Shown: positions 18,964-26,857 of the stretch, piece by piece
Numbering within the stretch: position 1 is the first letter of the stretch
How the letters are laid out: each line of letters starts with the position of its first letter
Assembly: GCF_031085165.1 (NCBI RefSeq)
Contig: NZ_JAVHTY010000003.1
Span: 186,001-250,000, forward strand
DNA length: 64,000 nt
Reading direction: 5' to 3'
Source of the DNA: Pseudomonas sp. 102515
Lineage (GTDB): Bacteria; Pseudomonadota; Gammaproteobacteria; Pseudomonadales; Pseudomonadaceae
Translations under genes and position numbers: made by a program
Notes under the pieces: generated by a model
Database searches by the model: none
Seen by the model: the letters and a program-made list of their open reading frames with translations, nothing else
What the model was told of the DNA's origin: nothing

Positions 18964-19134
18964 TCAGCGACGCACGTCGGCGGCGGGAGCGGCCTGATCG
19001 CCGTAGTGCTGCATGGCGGCATGATTCTGATCGACCAGCTTGTATCTCAGGCTGGGATTGTCGTCGGCAGCGGCGAACTGGGCAGCGGTCAGGGCAGCAA
19101 GGGTCAGCAACAGGGCGGACAGAGAACGTTTCAT
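18964..19134 (-). CDS. Small exported protein of unknown function
   Basis: A 56-residue product. MKRSLSALLLTLAALTAAQFAAA is a clear Sec signal peptide with an AxA cleavage site (about residues 21-23). This leaves a mature polar peptide of about 33 residues (DDNPSLRYKLVDQNHAAM, then QHYGDQAAPAADVRR). The AGGAG of TTTCAGGAGTTCGCC precedes the ATG at good distance, and a strong terminator follows, so it looks like a real monocistronic gene. I do not recognise the family. Confidence 0.7.
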   Translation of the reverse strand: MKRSLSALLLTLAALTAAQFAAADDNPSLRYKLVDQNHAAMQHYGDQAAPAADVRR

Positions 19135-19224
19135 GGCGAACTCCTGAAAGGTCGTGTTCATCGGGGTACGGGACCATTCTAGGGAAAGAACGCCGCCTAA
19201 TAAATAGCATGCTAATTAAATGAC

Positions 19225-19243
19225 TGTTGCAAGTATTGCAACA
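19225..19243. promoter_or_regulatory. Dyad TGTTGCAA-GTA-TTGCAACA
   Basis: A perfect 8-base inverted repeat with a 3-base spacer, 9 bases past the LysR stop codon and 90 bases upstream of the small exported-protein gene. It could be a regulator site for the small gene or a weak hairpin at the end of the lysR transcript; it lacks a T-run. Confidence 0.45.
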
Positions 19244-19252
19244 AGCCCTGAC

Positions 19253-20194
19253 CTAGTCCTTGGCCCAGTAGCGCTGGTCCTCCAAGACCAGATTCTCCAG
19301 CTGCAGACGTTCGGGCAGCTCTTCCTTGAGGAAATCGATCCACGTCTTGATCTTGGCGTCGAGAAAGCGCCGCGAGGGATAGAGCGCGTGGATGTTGCGT
19401 TCGCGCAGGCGGAAATTGGGCAGCAAGCGCACCAGACTGCCATCGCGCAGGTAGTTGACCGCGATGTAGCTGGGCAGCAGGCAGATGCCCATGCCCTGGC
19501 GGGCCACGCTGGCCAGGGCCTCGGCGACGTTGACCTGGAAGACGTAGCGCGGCGCGACCTGCTGCTCGCCGTCTTCACCGGCGAAGACCCAGCGTTCGGA
19601 GAAGTTCGGATCCAGCAGGCGCAGGCAGTCGTGCTCGGCGAGATCGGCCGGTACCTTGGGCGCCGGGCGCTGCGCCAGGTAGCTGGGCGCCGCGCAGACC
19701 ACGCTGTAGACGCCACCGAGACGCTGGGCGACGAAATCCGAATCGGCCAGCTCGGTGTCCAGGGTGATGGCGATGTCATGCCCATCCTCCAGCAGCGCCG
19801 GATGGTTCTGCGAGAGAGTCATGACGATCTCGACATGGGGATAGCGCGCGCAGAAGCGTGACACCAGCGGCGCCAGCAACTGGGTGCCCAGGCCGGTCAT
19901 GGAATGCAGGCGCAGATGGCCATGGGGCTTTAGATGGGCGCCGCTGGCCTCGGCTTCGGCCTCGCCGACGTCCTGCAGGATGCGCCGGCAGCGTTCGAGA
20001 TAGCGCTCGCCCGCCTCGGTCAGCGCCAGGCGCCGGGTGGTGCGGTGCAGCAGGCGGGTCTGCAAATGGCTTTCCAGTTCCGCCAGCAGGCGCGACACCT
20101 GGGCGGTAGACAGGGCGAGGGTATGGGCGGCAGCCGTGAGACTGCCCAGATCCACCACCCGGACGAAGATGCGCATGCCTTGGAAAATATCCAT
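19253..20194 (-). CDS. LysR-family transcriptional regulator
   Basis: A 313-residue LysR-type regulator. The winged helix-turn-helix spans residues about 1-60 (FVRVVDLGSLTAAAHTLALS, then [30 protein letters not shown]). The remainder is the substrate-binding domain (HGHLRLHSMTGLG onward). The sequence resembles the CrgA/AaeR-like branch that often acts on neighbouring detoxification or aromatic genes. The nearest genes in either direction are the small exported protein and the efflux operon triABC; neither is divergent to it, so its target is open. ATG at 20194. Confidence 0.88.
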   Translation of the reverse strand: MDIFQGMRIFVRVVDLGSLTAAAHTLALSTAQVSRLLAELESHLQTRLLHRTTRRLALTEAGERYLERCRRILQDVGEAEAEASGAHLKPHGHLRLHSMTGLGTQLLAPLVSRFCARYPHVEIVMTLSQNHPALLEDGHDIAITLDTELADSDFVAQRLGGVYSVVCAAPSYLAQRPAPKVPADLAEHDCLRLLDPNFSERWVFAGEDGEQQVAPRYVFQVNVAEALASVARQGMGICLLPSYIAVNYLRDGSLVRLLPNFRLRERNIHALYPSRRFLDAKIKTWIDFLKEELPERLQLENLVLEDQRYWAKD

Positions 20195-20363
20195 TATTGC
20201 CTTTTTCGCAATGGAGTTTCGTCAAGCCGTCACTTTATTGAAAAAGTCGCACGCACGATAGTGGTGCGGTGAGCTGCTGTGGATTCGACATTCTGACCGC
20301 GCGAATCCTTCCCTCCGGCAGTGGCTCCTTGGATAGCTCCTTGCGGCCTTCTGGCAGATGTCT

Positions 20364-20397
20364 CCTCTGGAGACCTCCGCCAGAGGGCCGTTTTTTT
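20364..20397 (+). terminator. Possible terminator beyond the triC 3' end
   Basis: CCTCTGG (20364-20370) pairs with CCAGAGG (20380-20386) and is followed by GCCG and seven T residues on the plus strand. It sits between the lysR gene and the 3' end of triC. It would stop plus-strand transcription entering triC; for triC itself only the hairpin, not the T-run, is useful. Confidence 0.4.
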
Positions 20398-20415
20398 GCC
20401 CGACTCTTTCACTCG

Positions 20416-23400
20416 TCACCCCTCACGCCCCGGCTCGCGAATGCGATAGCTGGCGATGTACAGCGCCGGCAGGAACAGCAGGGTCAACAGGGTCGCCGCG
20501 ACGATGCCGCCGATCATGGCGTAGGCCATGGGGCCCCAGAATACCTCGCGGGCGATGGGAATCATGCCCAGGCTGGCCGCCGCGGCGGTCAGCAGGATCG
20601 GCCGGCGGCGGTGCCGGGTGGCTTCCACCACGGCGTCCCAGGGCGAACGACCGGCCTGCTCGAAGGCATCGATCTGGGTCACCAGGATCACCGAGTTGCG
20701 GATGATGATGCCGATCAGCGCCAGCACCCCGAGGATGGCGACGAAGCCCAGCGGCTGGCCGAAGGGGATCAGCCCCAGTACCACACCGATCAGGCCCAGG
20801 GGCGCCACGCTCGCCACCAGGAACAGCTTGCGGATGCTGTGCAGCTGGATCATCAGGAAGGTGGCCATGAGGAACAGCATCAGCGGCACCACCTCGGCGA
20901 TCGGACCCTGGGCCTTGCTACTCTCCTCCACCGTGCCGCCCACCGCCACCTGGTAGCGCGGCGGCAGCTTGGCGATGAAGGCATCCACCTCCGGCTGCAG
21001 CTGCTTGACCAGATCCGGCGCCTGGGTCTCGCTGAGGATCGAGGCCTTGAGGGTGATGGTGGGCAAGCGGTCGCGGCGCCACACCAGCGGCTGCTCCAGG
21101 GCGTAGTCGATGCGGGCGAAGGCCTTGAGCGGCACCGCGACGCCCTGGGGCGTCATGATCTGCAGATTCTCCAGGGTCTCCACCGAGCGCCGCTCGGCCT
21201 CGCTGGCCCGGGCCACCACGTTGACCAGGTAGATGTCGTCGCGTACCTGGGTCACCGGGGTACCGGTCACCACGCCATTGAGGATCTGCGCCACGTCCTG
21301 GGACGAGAAGCCCAGCTGCCGCGCCTTGTCCTGGTTGACCTCGACCTTGAGCATCCGCGCCGGCTCGTTCCAGTCGTAGAGGAAGTCCCCCAGTTGCGGA
21401 CTCCTGCCCAGCACGCTGGCCAGCGCCAGCGCCTGGCGACGCACCTCGGCGACGTCCGGACCACTGATGCGGTACTGGATCGGCCGGCCCACTGGCGGAC
21501 CCATCTCCAGGGGCTGGACGTAGCCGGACAGGCCGACGAAGTCCTGGCGTAGCCGCTGCTTGAGCTTGGGCAAGAGGCGATTGCGCGCCTCGAGGTCCTT
21601 GGCCACCAGGATCACCTGGCCGTAGAAGGGATTCTCCAGCTGCTGGTCCAGCGGCAGATAGAAGCGCACCGCACCCTGGCCGACATAGGAACTCCAGTGG
21701 GCCACGTCCGGATCGTCGGCCAGGGTCTTCTCGAATCTGTCCATCTGCGCGCGGGTGGCGTCGAGGGAGGCGTTCTGCGGCAGGTTGAAGTCGATCAGCA
21801 ATTCGGGCCGGTCCGAGGACGGGAAGAACTGGTTCTGCACGAACTTCATGGCGAACAGCGCCGCGGCGAACAGCAGCACGGTGAGGACGATGGTCAGCCA
21901 GCGATGGCGCATGGCGCCCAGCAAGAGGCCGTCGGACCAGCGTGCCAGGCGCCCGGGCTGGTCGTGATCGTGCTTCTTCACCTGTTTCGGCAGGATGTGC
22001 ACGCCGATCACCGGCGAAAAGAACACCGCGACGATCCAGGACAGCAGCAGGGCCACGGCGATCACCGCGAACAGGGTGAAGGTGTACTGGCCGGCGCTGC
22101 TGGAATTGAGGCCGATGGGCACGAAGCCGGCCACCGTCACCAGGGTGCCGGTGAGCATGGGAAAGGCGGTCGACTCGTAGGCGAAGGTCGCCGAGCGGTG
22201 CAGCGACTCGCCCTCCTCGCGCTTGGTCACCATCATCTCCACGGTGATCATGGCGTCGTCCACCAGCAGGCCCAGGGCGATGATCAGGGCGCCCAGGGAG
22301 ATCCGCTGCATGGTGATGCCGCTGTATTCCATGAAGACGAACACCAGCGCCAGGGTCAGGGGGATCGACAGCGCCACCACCAGGCCGGCGCGCACGCCGA
22401 GGCTGATGAAGCTCACCACCAGCACGATGATGACCGCCTCGAACAGCGCCCGGGTAAAGCCGCCGACGGCCTTTTCCACCACCTGGGCCTGGTTGGAGAC
22501 CACGTGTACGCCGATGCCCACCGGCAGGGCCCCGGTCAGTTCCTGCATCTTCTCGGTCAGGGCGGCGCCAAAGGTCTGGATGTTGCCGCCGCTGCTCATG
22601 GCGATGGCCAGGCCGATGGCCGGCTGGCCGTTGTAGCGAAACAGCGAACTGGGCGGATCGGCGTAGCCACTGCGGATGTCGGCCAGGTCGGTGAGCCGAT
22701 AGAAGCGGTCGTCGATGCGCAGATTGACCGCGGCCAGATCGGCGGTGGAGCGGAATTCGCCGCTGGTGCGCACGCTGATGCGCTCGGCGCCGGATTCGAT
22801 GGTGCCCGAGGGGGCTACCGCATTCTGCTGTTGCAGACTCTGCATCACCTGGCGCTGGTCGATGCCCAGGGCCGCCAACTTGCGGGTGGAGAAGTCCAGG
22901 TAGATGACCTCGTTCTCCGCGCCGATCAGCTGCACCTTGCCGATGCCCGGCACGCTGCGGATCTCGCGGCGTACCTGCTCCACCTGGTCGCGCAGCTGGC
23001 GCATGCTGAAGCCGTCGCCGGTGAAGGCATAGATGCTGCCGAAGACGTCGCCGAATTCGTCGTTGAAGGCCGGTCCCTGGATGCCTTGAGGGAATTCGCC
23101 CTGGATGTCCGAGACCTTCTTGCGCACCTGGTACCAGATGTCGGGAATCGCCTTGGCCGGTGTGGTGTCACGCAGATAGACGAACACCGTGGACTGCCCC
23201 GGCCGGGTAAAGCTCTTGGTGTAGTCGAGGGAATCCAGTTCTTCGAGCTTCTTTTCCACCCGCTCGGTGACCTGGCGCAGGGTCTCCTCGGTGGTCGCCC
23301 CCGGCCAGCGGGTCTGGATGACCATGGTCTTGATGGCGAAGGACGGATCTTCCTCGCGTCCCAGCTTCATGTAGGAGAAGACGCCCATCAGCAGGGCGAC

Positions 23401-23466
23401 GAACATCAGGTACCAGACGAAGGATTGGTGGCGCAGCGCCCAGTCCGACAGATTGAAGCCTTTCAT
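20416..23466 (-). CDS. triC: RND efflux transporter, TriC-like
   Basis: A 1016-residue resistance-nodulation-division pump. It has the family plan of one N-terminal helix, a large periplasmic loop, a helix bundle, a second large loop, and a final helix bundle. The proton-relay Asp pair is in ALGLLVDDAMITVEMM (about residues 400-415). MKGFNLSDWALRHQSFVWYL and the GREEDPSF motif match the TriC/HAE subgroup. It is the last gene of a three-gene operon with two adaptor lipoproteins upstream, the hallmark of the P. aeruginosa TriABC triclosan pump, which uses OpmH as outer-membrane partner. No outer-membrane channel gene is in the window. It overlaps triB by four bases. Confidence 0.88.
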   Translation of the reverse strand: MKGFNLSDWALRHQSFVWYLMFVALLMGVFSYMKLGREEDPSFAIKTMVIQTRWPGATTEETLRQVTERVEKKLEELDSLDYTKSFTRPGQSTVFVYLRDTTPAKAIPDIWYQVRKKVSDIQGEFPQGIQGPAFNDEFGDVFGSIYAFTGDGFSMRQLRDQVEQVRREIRSVPGIGKVQLIGAENEVIYLDFSTRKLAALGIDQRQVMQSLQQQNAVAPSGTIESGAERISVRTSGEFRSTADLAAVNLRIDDRFYRLTDLADIRSGYADPPSSLFRYNGQPAIGLAIAMSSGGNIQTFGAALTEKMQELTGALPVGIGVHVVSNQAQVVEKAVGGFTRALFEAVIIVLVVSFISLGVRAGLVVALSIPLTLALVFVFMEYSGITMQRISLGALIIALGLLVDDAMITVEMMVTKREEGESLHRSATFAYESTAFPMLTGTLVTVAGFVPIGLNSSSAGQYTFTLFAVIAVALLLSWIVAVFFSPVIGVHILPKQVKKHDHDQPGRLARWSDGLLLGAMRHRWLTIVLTVLLFAAALFAMKFVQNQFFPSSDRPELLIDFNLPQNASLDATRAQMDRFEKTLADDPDVAHWSSYVGQGAVRFYLPLDQQLENPFYGQVILVAKDLEARNRLLPKLKQRLRQDFVGLSGYVQPLEMGPPVGRPIQYRISGPDVAEVRRQALALASVLGRSPQLGDFLYDWNEPARMLKVEVNQDKARQLGFSSQDVAQILNGVVTGTPVTQVRDDIYLVNVVARASEAERRSVETLENLQIMTPQGVAVPLKAFARIDYALEQPLVWRRDRLPTITLKASILSETQAPDLVKQLQPEVDAFIAKLPPRYQVAVGGTVEESSKAQGPIAEVVPLMLFLMATFLMIQLHSIRKLFLVASVAPLGLIGVVLGLIPFGQPLGFVAILGVLALIGIIIRNSVILVTQIDAFEQAGRSPWDAVVEATRHRRRPILLTAAAASLGMIPIAREVFWGPMAYAMIGGIVAATLLTLLFLPALYIASYRIREPGREG

Positions 23467-24533
23467 GGCCGAGCGCCCTCCTGATCCTTCACCCGCTGTC
23501 CCTCCTCGAGACTGTTCACCCCTGCCGTCACCACCCGCTCACCCGCCTTCAGGCCCTTGCCGATCCACGCCAGGCCAGCGGCCTCGCGCAGCACCTCGAC
23601 CGGACGCCGGCGCACCTGAGCCTGCTCGCCCTGGCCTTCCACCACCCAGACCGAGGCCTGGCCGTCCTGGCGCCGCAGCGCCTGGGTCGGGAGCGGCAGG
23701 CCCGCGGCCGGTGGCGACGCCAGCTCGCCCTGCACCAGGGTGCCGATACGCAAGGCGTCCGGCGGATCGCTCAGGGTCAGGCGCACCCGCCGGGTACGGG
23801 TGGTGGCATCGGCCTGGGGCTCGATCTCGCGCACCCGCCCCGTCACCGCCACCTCGGGATCCAGGGCCATGCGCACGGTCAGGACGCGCCCCGGGGTCAG
23901 CTGGCCGATGGCCTGAGCCGGCAGATCCAGGACCGCCTCGCGAACATCCGGCCGGGCGACCCGCACCACCGGCTGACCGGCGGACACCACCTGGCCGACC
24001 TCGGCCTGCCAGGCGGTGATCACCCCGTCGAAATCACTCTGGAGTTCGGCATAGTTGCGCTGGTCGCGGGCCTGGCGCTCGGCGCTCTGGGCCTGCTCGC
24101 GGGAGGCTTCCAAGGTGTGCAGCCGGGTCAGCGCCTGGTCCAGCTGGGAGCGCGAGCCGACCCCCTGGTCGAACAGCTGCTGTTGGCGCCGCGCATCGTT
24201 GCGCGCATCGCGCCACTGGGCTTCGGCATCGGCGCTCTGGCCCTGCCGACTGCGCAAGGCATTGTCCTGGTCGGTGGGGTCCAGCGCCGCCAGCAACTGG
24301 CCGCGACGCACCGGCTGACCCACGTCCAGCAGGCGACGGGTCATGCGGCCGCCGACGCGAAAGCCCAGCACGCTTTCGTAGCGCGCCTGGATGCTGCCGG
24401 CGAAGACCTCACGCCCGGGCGGCGGCGCACTGAGGGTCAGGGTCGCCACCGGCCGGATCGGCGGCGGCGGGGCCTCGTCGTCGGAGCAGCCGGCCAGGAC
24501 CAGCAGCAGGCACAGCGGCAGCAGAGGCTTCAT
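23463..24533 (-). CDS. triB: RND periplasmic adaptor (second adaptor), TriB-like lipoprotein
   Basis: A 356-residue membrane-fusion protein. The N-terminal LLLVLAGC is a lipobox, so the mature protein is probably anchored by lipid to the inner membrane. A lipoyl/barrel half-motif (VGGRMTRRLLDVGQPVRRGQLLAALD) is followed by a long alpha-hairpin rich in Gln/Arg/Ala (about residues 80-150), then the returning lipoyl half and the beta-barrel. It overlaps triA and triC by four bases each, so the three proteins are translationally coupled. Two different adaptors for one pump is unusual; in the TriABC system both are needed. Confidence 0.87.
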   Translation of the reverse strand: MKPLLPLCLLLVLAGCSDDEAPPPPIRPVATLTLSAPPPGREVFAGSIQARYESVLGFRVGGRMTRRLLDVGQPVRRGQLLAALDPTDQDNALRSRQGQSADAEAQWRDARNDARRQQQLFDQGVGSRSQLDQALTRLHTLEASREQAQSAERQARDQRNYAELQSDFDGVITAWQAEVGQVVSAGQPVVRVARPDVREAVLDLPAQAIGQLTPGRVLTVRMALDPEVAVTGRVREIEPQADATTRTRRVRLTLSDPPDALRIGTLVQGELASPPAAGLPLPTQALRRQDGQASVWVVEGQGEQAQVRRRPVEVLREAAGLAWIGKGLKAGERVVTAGVNSLEEGQRVKDQEGARP

Positions 24534-25633
24534 GGGCGCACCTCGTTGAAGGCGGAGCGCTCGGCGAGCTCGACCTTCTGCCCGGGACTGAGCGCCTGGC
24601 CACCGGCGACCACGATGCGATCACCGGCCTTGAGCCCGTCGCTGACGATGATGCTGTCACGGGTGTAGCGCTCGATGCGCAGCGGCTGCAGGCTGACCCG
24701 GCCATCGTCATTGAGGCGCCAGGCGGCGGGCTGGTCGGTGGTGCCATTCAGCGCCGTCCAGGGCAAGGCGAAGCCCTGCTCGGCCACGCCCTCCAGTTGG
24801 GCGTTGACCACCGCGCCCAGGGTCATGGGCGCTGGCGGCCGGTCGAGTTGCACCTTGATGCGCACCGTGCCGCTGCTGGCCACCGTCGGGGCGATCTCGC
24901 GCAGGGTGCCCTGGGTCGCGATCGCCGGTTGCGCCTGCAGGGTGACGGGCAGGGTCTGGCCGACCTTGAGTTCGCGGGCCAGGGATTCGTAGAGATCGAA
25001 GACGGCGTCGAGTTCGCCACTCACCGCCAGATCGAAGATCGCCGCCCCGGCCTGCACCACCTGCCCGGCCTCGGCGTGACGGGCGGTCAGCACCCCGGCG
25101 GCGCTGGCGCGTAGTTCGGTGTAGCCGAGCTGCTTGCGCGCATCGTCGCGCTGGGCCATGGCGGTCTGCAGGGCGCTGCGCGCACCGTCGAGGGTGGCCT
25201 GGGCCTGGTCGTACTGGCTGCGACTGGTGTAGCCCTTGGGCAGCAGCGCGGCCTGGCGCTCGAAATCGACGCGTGCCAGCCGCGTGCGGGCTTCCTGGGC
25301 CTCCACCTGGGCCTGGGCGGCGGCCAGGTTGTTGCGCAGATCCTGGGGGTCGAGCCGGGCCAGCACCTGGCCCTCGCGCACGCGATCACCGACGTCCGCC
25401 AGCCGCTCGTTGATCTTGCCGCTCACCCGGAAGCCGAGCGGCGCCTGGACGCGCGCCTGGATGTCTCCGGTGAAGGGGATGCGCTGGCTGTCCCGTATCG
25501 GACTCAGCTGCGCCACCACCACCCGTGCCAGTTCCTCGGTGGGGGGTTGCTCCTGGGAGCAGCCCGGTAACAGCGTTACCAGCGTCAGAGCAGCCGTTAC
25601 CTGGCAGAGGCGAGCAAGGCGGAGAGCCCTCAT
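24530..25633 (-). CDS. triA: RND periplasmic adaptor (first adaptor), TriA-like lipoprotein
   Basis: A 367-residue membrane-fusion protein with a signal peptide ending in the lipobox LLPGC. Domains in order are a lipoyl half (GKINERLADVGDRVREGQVLARLD), a coiled-coil hairpin (about residues 100-160), the second lipoyl half (GVLTARHAEAGQVVQAGAAIFD), a beta-barrel and a membrane-proximal domain. It is paralogous to the following gene but clearly diverged from it. It is first in the operon. A GTCAGG-TG-CCTGAC dyad 76 bases upstream is a candidate operator. I used the ATG at 25633, in place of a longer frame that starts in the intergenic region. Confidence 0.87.
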   Translation of the reverse strand: MRALRLARLCQVTAALTLVTLLPGCSQEQPPTEELARVVVAQLSPIRDSQRIPFTGDIQARVQAPLGFRVSGKINERLADVGDRVREGQVLARLDPQDLRNNLAAAQAQVEAQEARTRLARVDFERQAALLPKGYTSRSQYDQAQATLDGARSALQTAMAQRDDARKQLGYTELRASAAGVLTARHAEAGQVVQAGAAIFDLAVSGELDAVFDLYESLARELKVGQTLPVTLQAQPAIATQGTLREIAPTVASSGTVRIKVQLDRPPAPMTLGAVVNAQLEGVAEQGFALPWTALNGTTDQPAAWRLNDDGRVSLQPLRIERYTRDSIIVSDGLKAGDRIVVAGGQALSPGQKVELAERSAFNEVRP

Positions 25634-25940
25634 GATTGTCCTTGTTGGTGGAAGGGACGCGATCTGCGAACTGACCACGCGCGCCGCAGGGGGTTCGTCT
25701 AGCGAATTGTCAGGTGCCTGACGCCACTTGGGAAGCGTTACGCCAAGGGCCAGGTGCAAACGCCCGCTCCCGGAGCGGCCACTCACCCACAAATGTTCAC
25801 AAATGCCCTGGAACCCGACATTCCAGGCGGCAGTCAACTGAGACGTGCGCTGTGGACCTGTCCGTCTGCAGCTGATGCCCGCCGCCCTCCCGGTGCGGGC
25901 CCCATCGGATTCACAGGTTCATTTCGACGAGGCCGAACTC
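25634..25940. promoter_or_regulatory. Divergent intergenic region triA / small exported protein
   Basis: 307 bases without a gene. It contains the dyad GTCAGG-TG-CCTGAC (25709-25722), 76 bases before triA. A second dyad, CCTGGAA-CCCGACA-TTCCAGG (25807-25827), lies nearer the plus-strand gene, as does a short direct repeat of ACAAATG just before it (about 25790-25805). No convincing paired -35/-10 boxes were found by eye. Confidence 0.45.
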
Positions 25941-26168
25941 ATGAAAAAGCTGCTGATCACCTCTACCGCTGCTGTGATGCTGTCGATGGCCACGGGTGTC
26001 TTCGCGGCCGATCCCTCCAAGAGCGCCACGGCCGTCGACGGCTCCGCCACCACCGAGGTGCCGGGCAAGACCACCGTCAAAGGGGGTGCCGACGGCGCTG
26101 CCGAGGTGCCCTTCAAGAGCGACAAGCCCAACAAGGTCGACGCCCGCAACCAGAACAACACGCAGTAA
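25941..26168 (+). CDS. Small exported protein of unknown function
   Basis: A 75-residue product. MKKLLITSTAAVMLSMATGVFA followed by AD is a Sec signal peptide. The mature part (about 53 residues) is low in hydrophobic residues and rich in Thr, Lys, Asp and Gly (TEVPGKTTVKGGADGAA), so probably a flexible periplasmic or secreted protein. It contains no Cys. A strong terminator follows within 30 bases, so the gene is probably monocistronic. I chose the ATG at 25941, which gives the signal peptide; the frame opens further upstream without similarity to anything exported. Confidence 0.72.
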   Translation: MKKLLITSTAAVMLSMATGVFAADPSKSATAVDGSATTEVPGKTTVKGGADGAAEVPFKSDKPNKVDARNQNNTQ

Positions 26169-26191
26169 CCGTCGTTTCCTGGCGGTAACAG

Positions 26192-26217
26192 AAAGCCCCG
26201 GCATACCGGGGCTTTTT
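26192..26217 (+). terminator. Intrinsic terminator
   Basis: AAAGCCCCGG (26192-26201), loop CATA, CCGGGGCTTT (26206-26215), then further T residues. It ends the small exported-protein gene. Confidence 0.88.
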
Positions 26218-26220
26218 GCT

Positions 26221-26269
26221 GTCTGCAGTGCGGCCTGCAGACAAGACAAACCCCGCCGAAGCGGGGTTT
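26221..26269 (-). terminator. Two hairpins after the DUF1127 gene
   Basis: On the minus strand the first hairpin is AAACCCCGC-TTCG-GCGGGGTTT (26269-26248), a TTCG-loop stem with a short T-rich tail. The second, GTCTGCAG-N6-CTGCAGAC (26242-26221), follows. Together they separate the convergent DUF1127 gene from the small exported-protein gene. Confidence 0.65.
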
Positions 26270-26293
26270 GAGGAAAGGGTGCAGCTGCCGGGC

Positions 26294-26503
26294 TTAGCGC
26301 CAGAACGGCTTGTGCATTTCCTGGTAGCGCTGGGCCTCCGTGATACCGGCGTCGGCCAGCATACGGGCGTCCAGGCGGGCCAGTTCGTTGCGGCTGGCGA
26401 TGCGGCGCTGCCAAGTGGACAGGGTGGAGATAACGCGCAGGGCAGCGGGCACACGGTTGCTGGGCTTGGCGTTGTACAGCGAGGAACTGAAGGTGCGTTC
26501 CAT
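26294..26503 (-). CDS. DUF1127 domain small protein
   Basis: A 69-residue protein of the DUF1127 (YjiS-like) family. The Arg/Leu-rich C-terminal part WQRRIASRNELARLDARML followed by ADAGITEAQ is the family signature. Small DUF1127 proteins elsewhere have been linked to RNA turnover and phosphate/carbon control, but no function can be assigned here. The start ATG at 26503 follows GGAAGGAAAGCC; the longer frame would begin in the promoter region. The long upstream gap has TTGCA-type dyads. Confidence 0.85.
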   Translation of the reverse strand: MERTFSSSLYNAKPSNRVPAALRVISTLSTWQRRIASRNELARLDARMLADAGITEAQRYQEMHKPFWR

Positions 26504-26857
26504 GGTGGCTTTCCTTCCCGCTTGTGACGGGTACTGGTCATCGAATGGCGCCATTGTCTCGCCAGGCGAGTGCTACCACCAGTAACAGTCCAGGGAAAGG
26601 TTCGCGGATCACCCGGCACACAATTGCAACTGTACTGCTGCAATTTGGGTCATTCTGTAACGTATTGCACCACTGCAGTGCAAAACTTGGTTACCAGAGG
26701 GAACATCGCGAGAATTTGAGCTATACAGTTGGCCCGAAGGCCAAGAAACAGGAGTGCTGTTCTACCTGTTACCGCTCCAGCTGTCCAGCCTGGAAACACC
26801 TCCGTGCTCCAGAAAAGAGCGCTCCCGACGTCCATCGACGTCGGAAGCCTCTCGCGA
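26504..26857. promoter_or_regulatory. Intergenic region upstream of DUF1127 with TTGCA dyads
   Basis: 354 bases, locally AT-richer than the flanking genes. It has AATTGCA-N10-TGCAATT at 26622-26645 and TTGCAC-N7-GTGCAA at 26665-26683, about 120-180 bases before the DUF1127 start. Nearer the gabP end is a hairpin, CCGACGTC-CATC-GACGTCGG (26825-26844), followed on the minus strand by a short CTTTTC, a weak terminator candidate for gabP. No gene seen. Confidence 0.5.
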
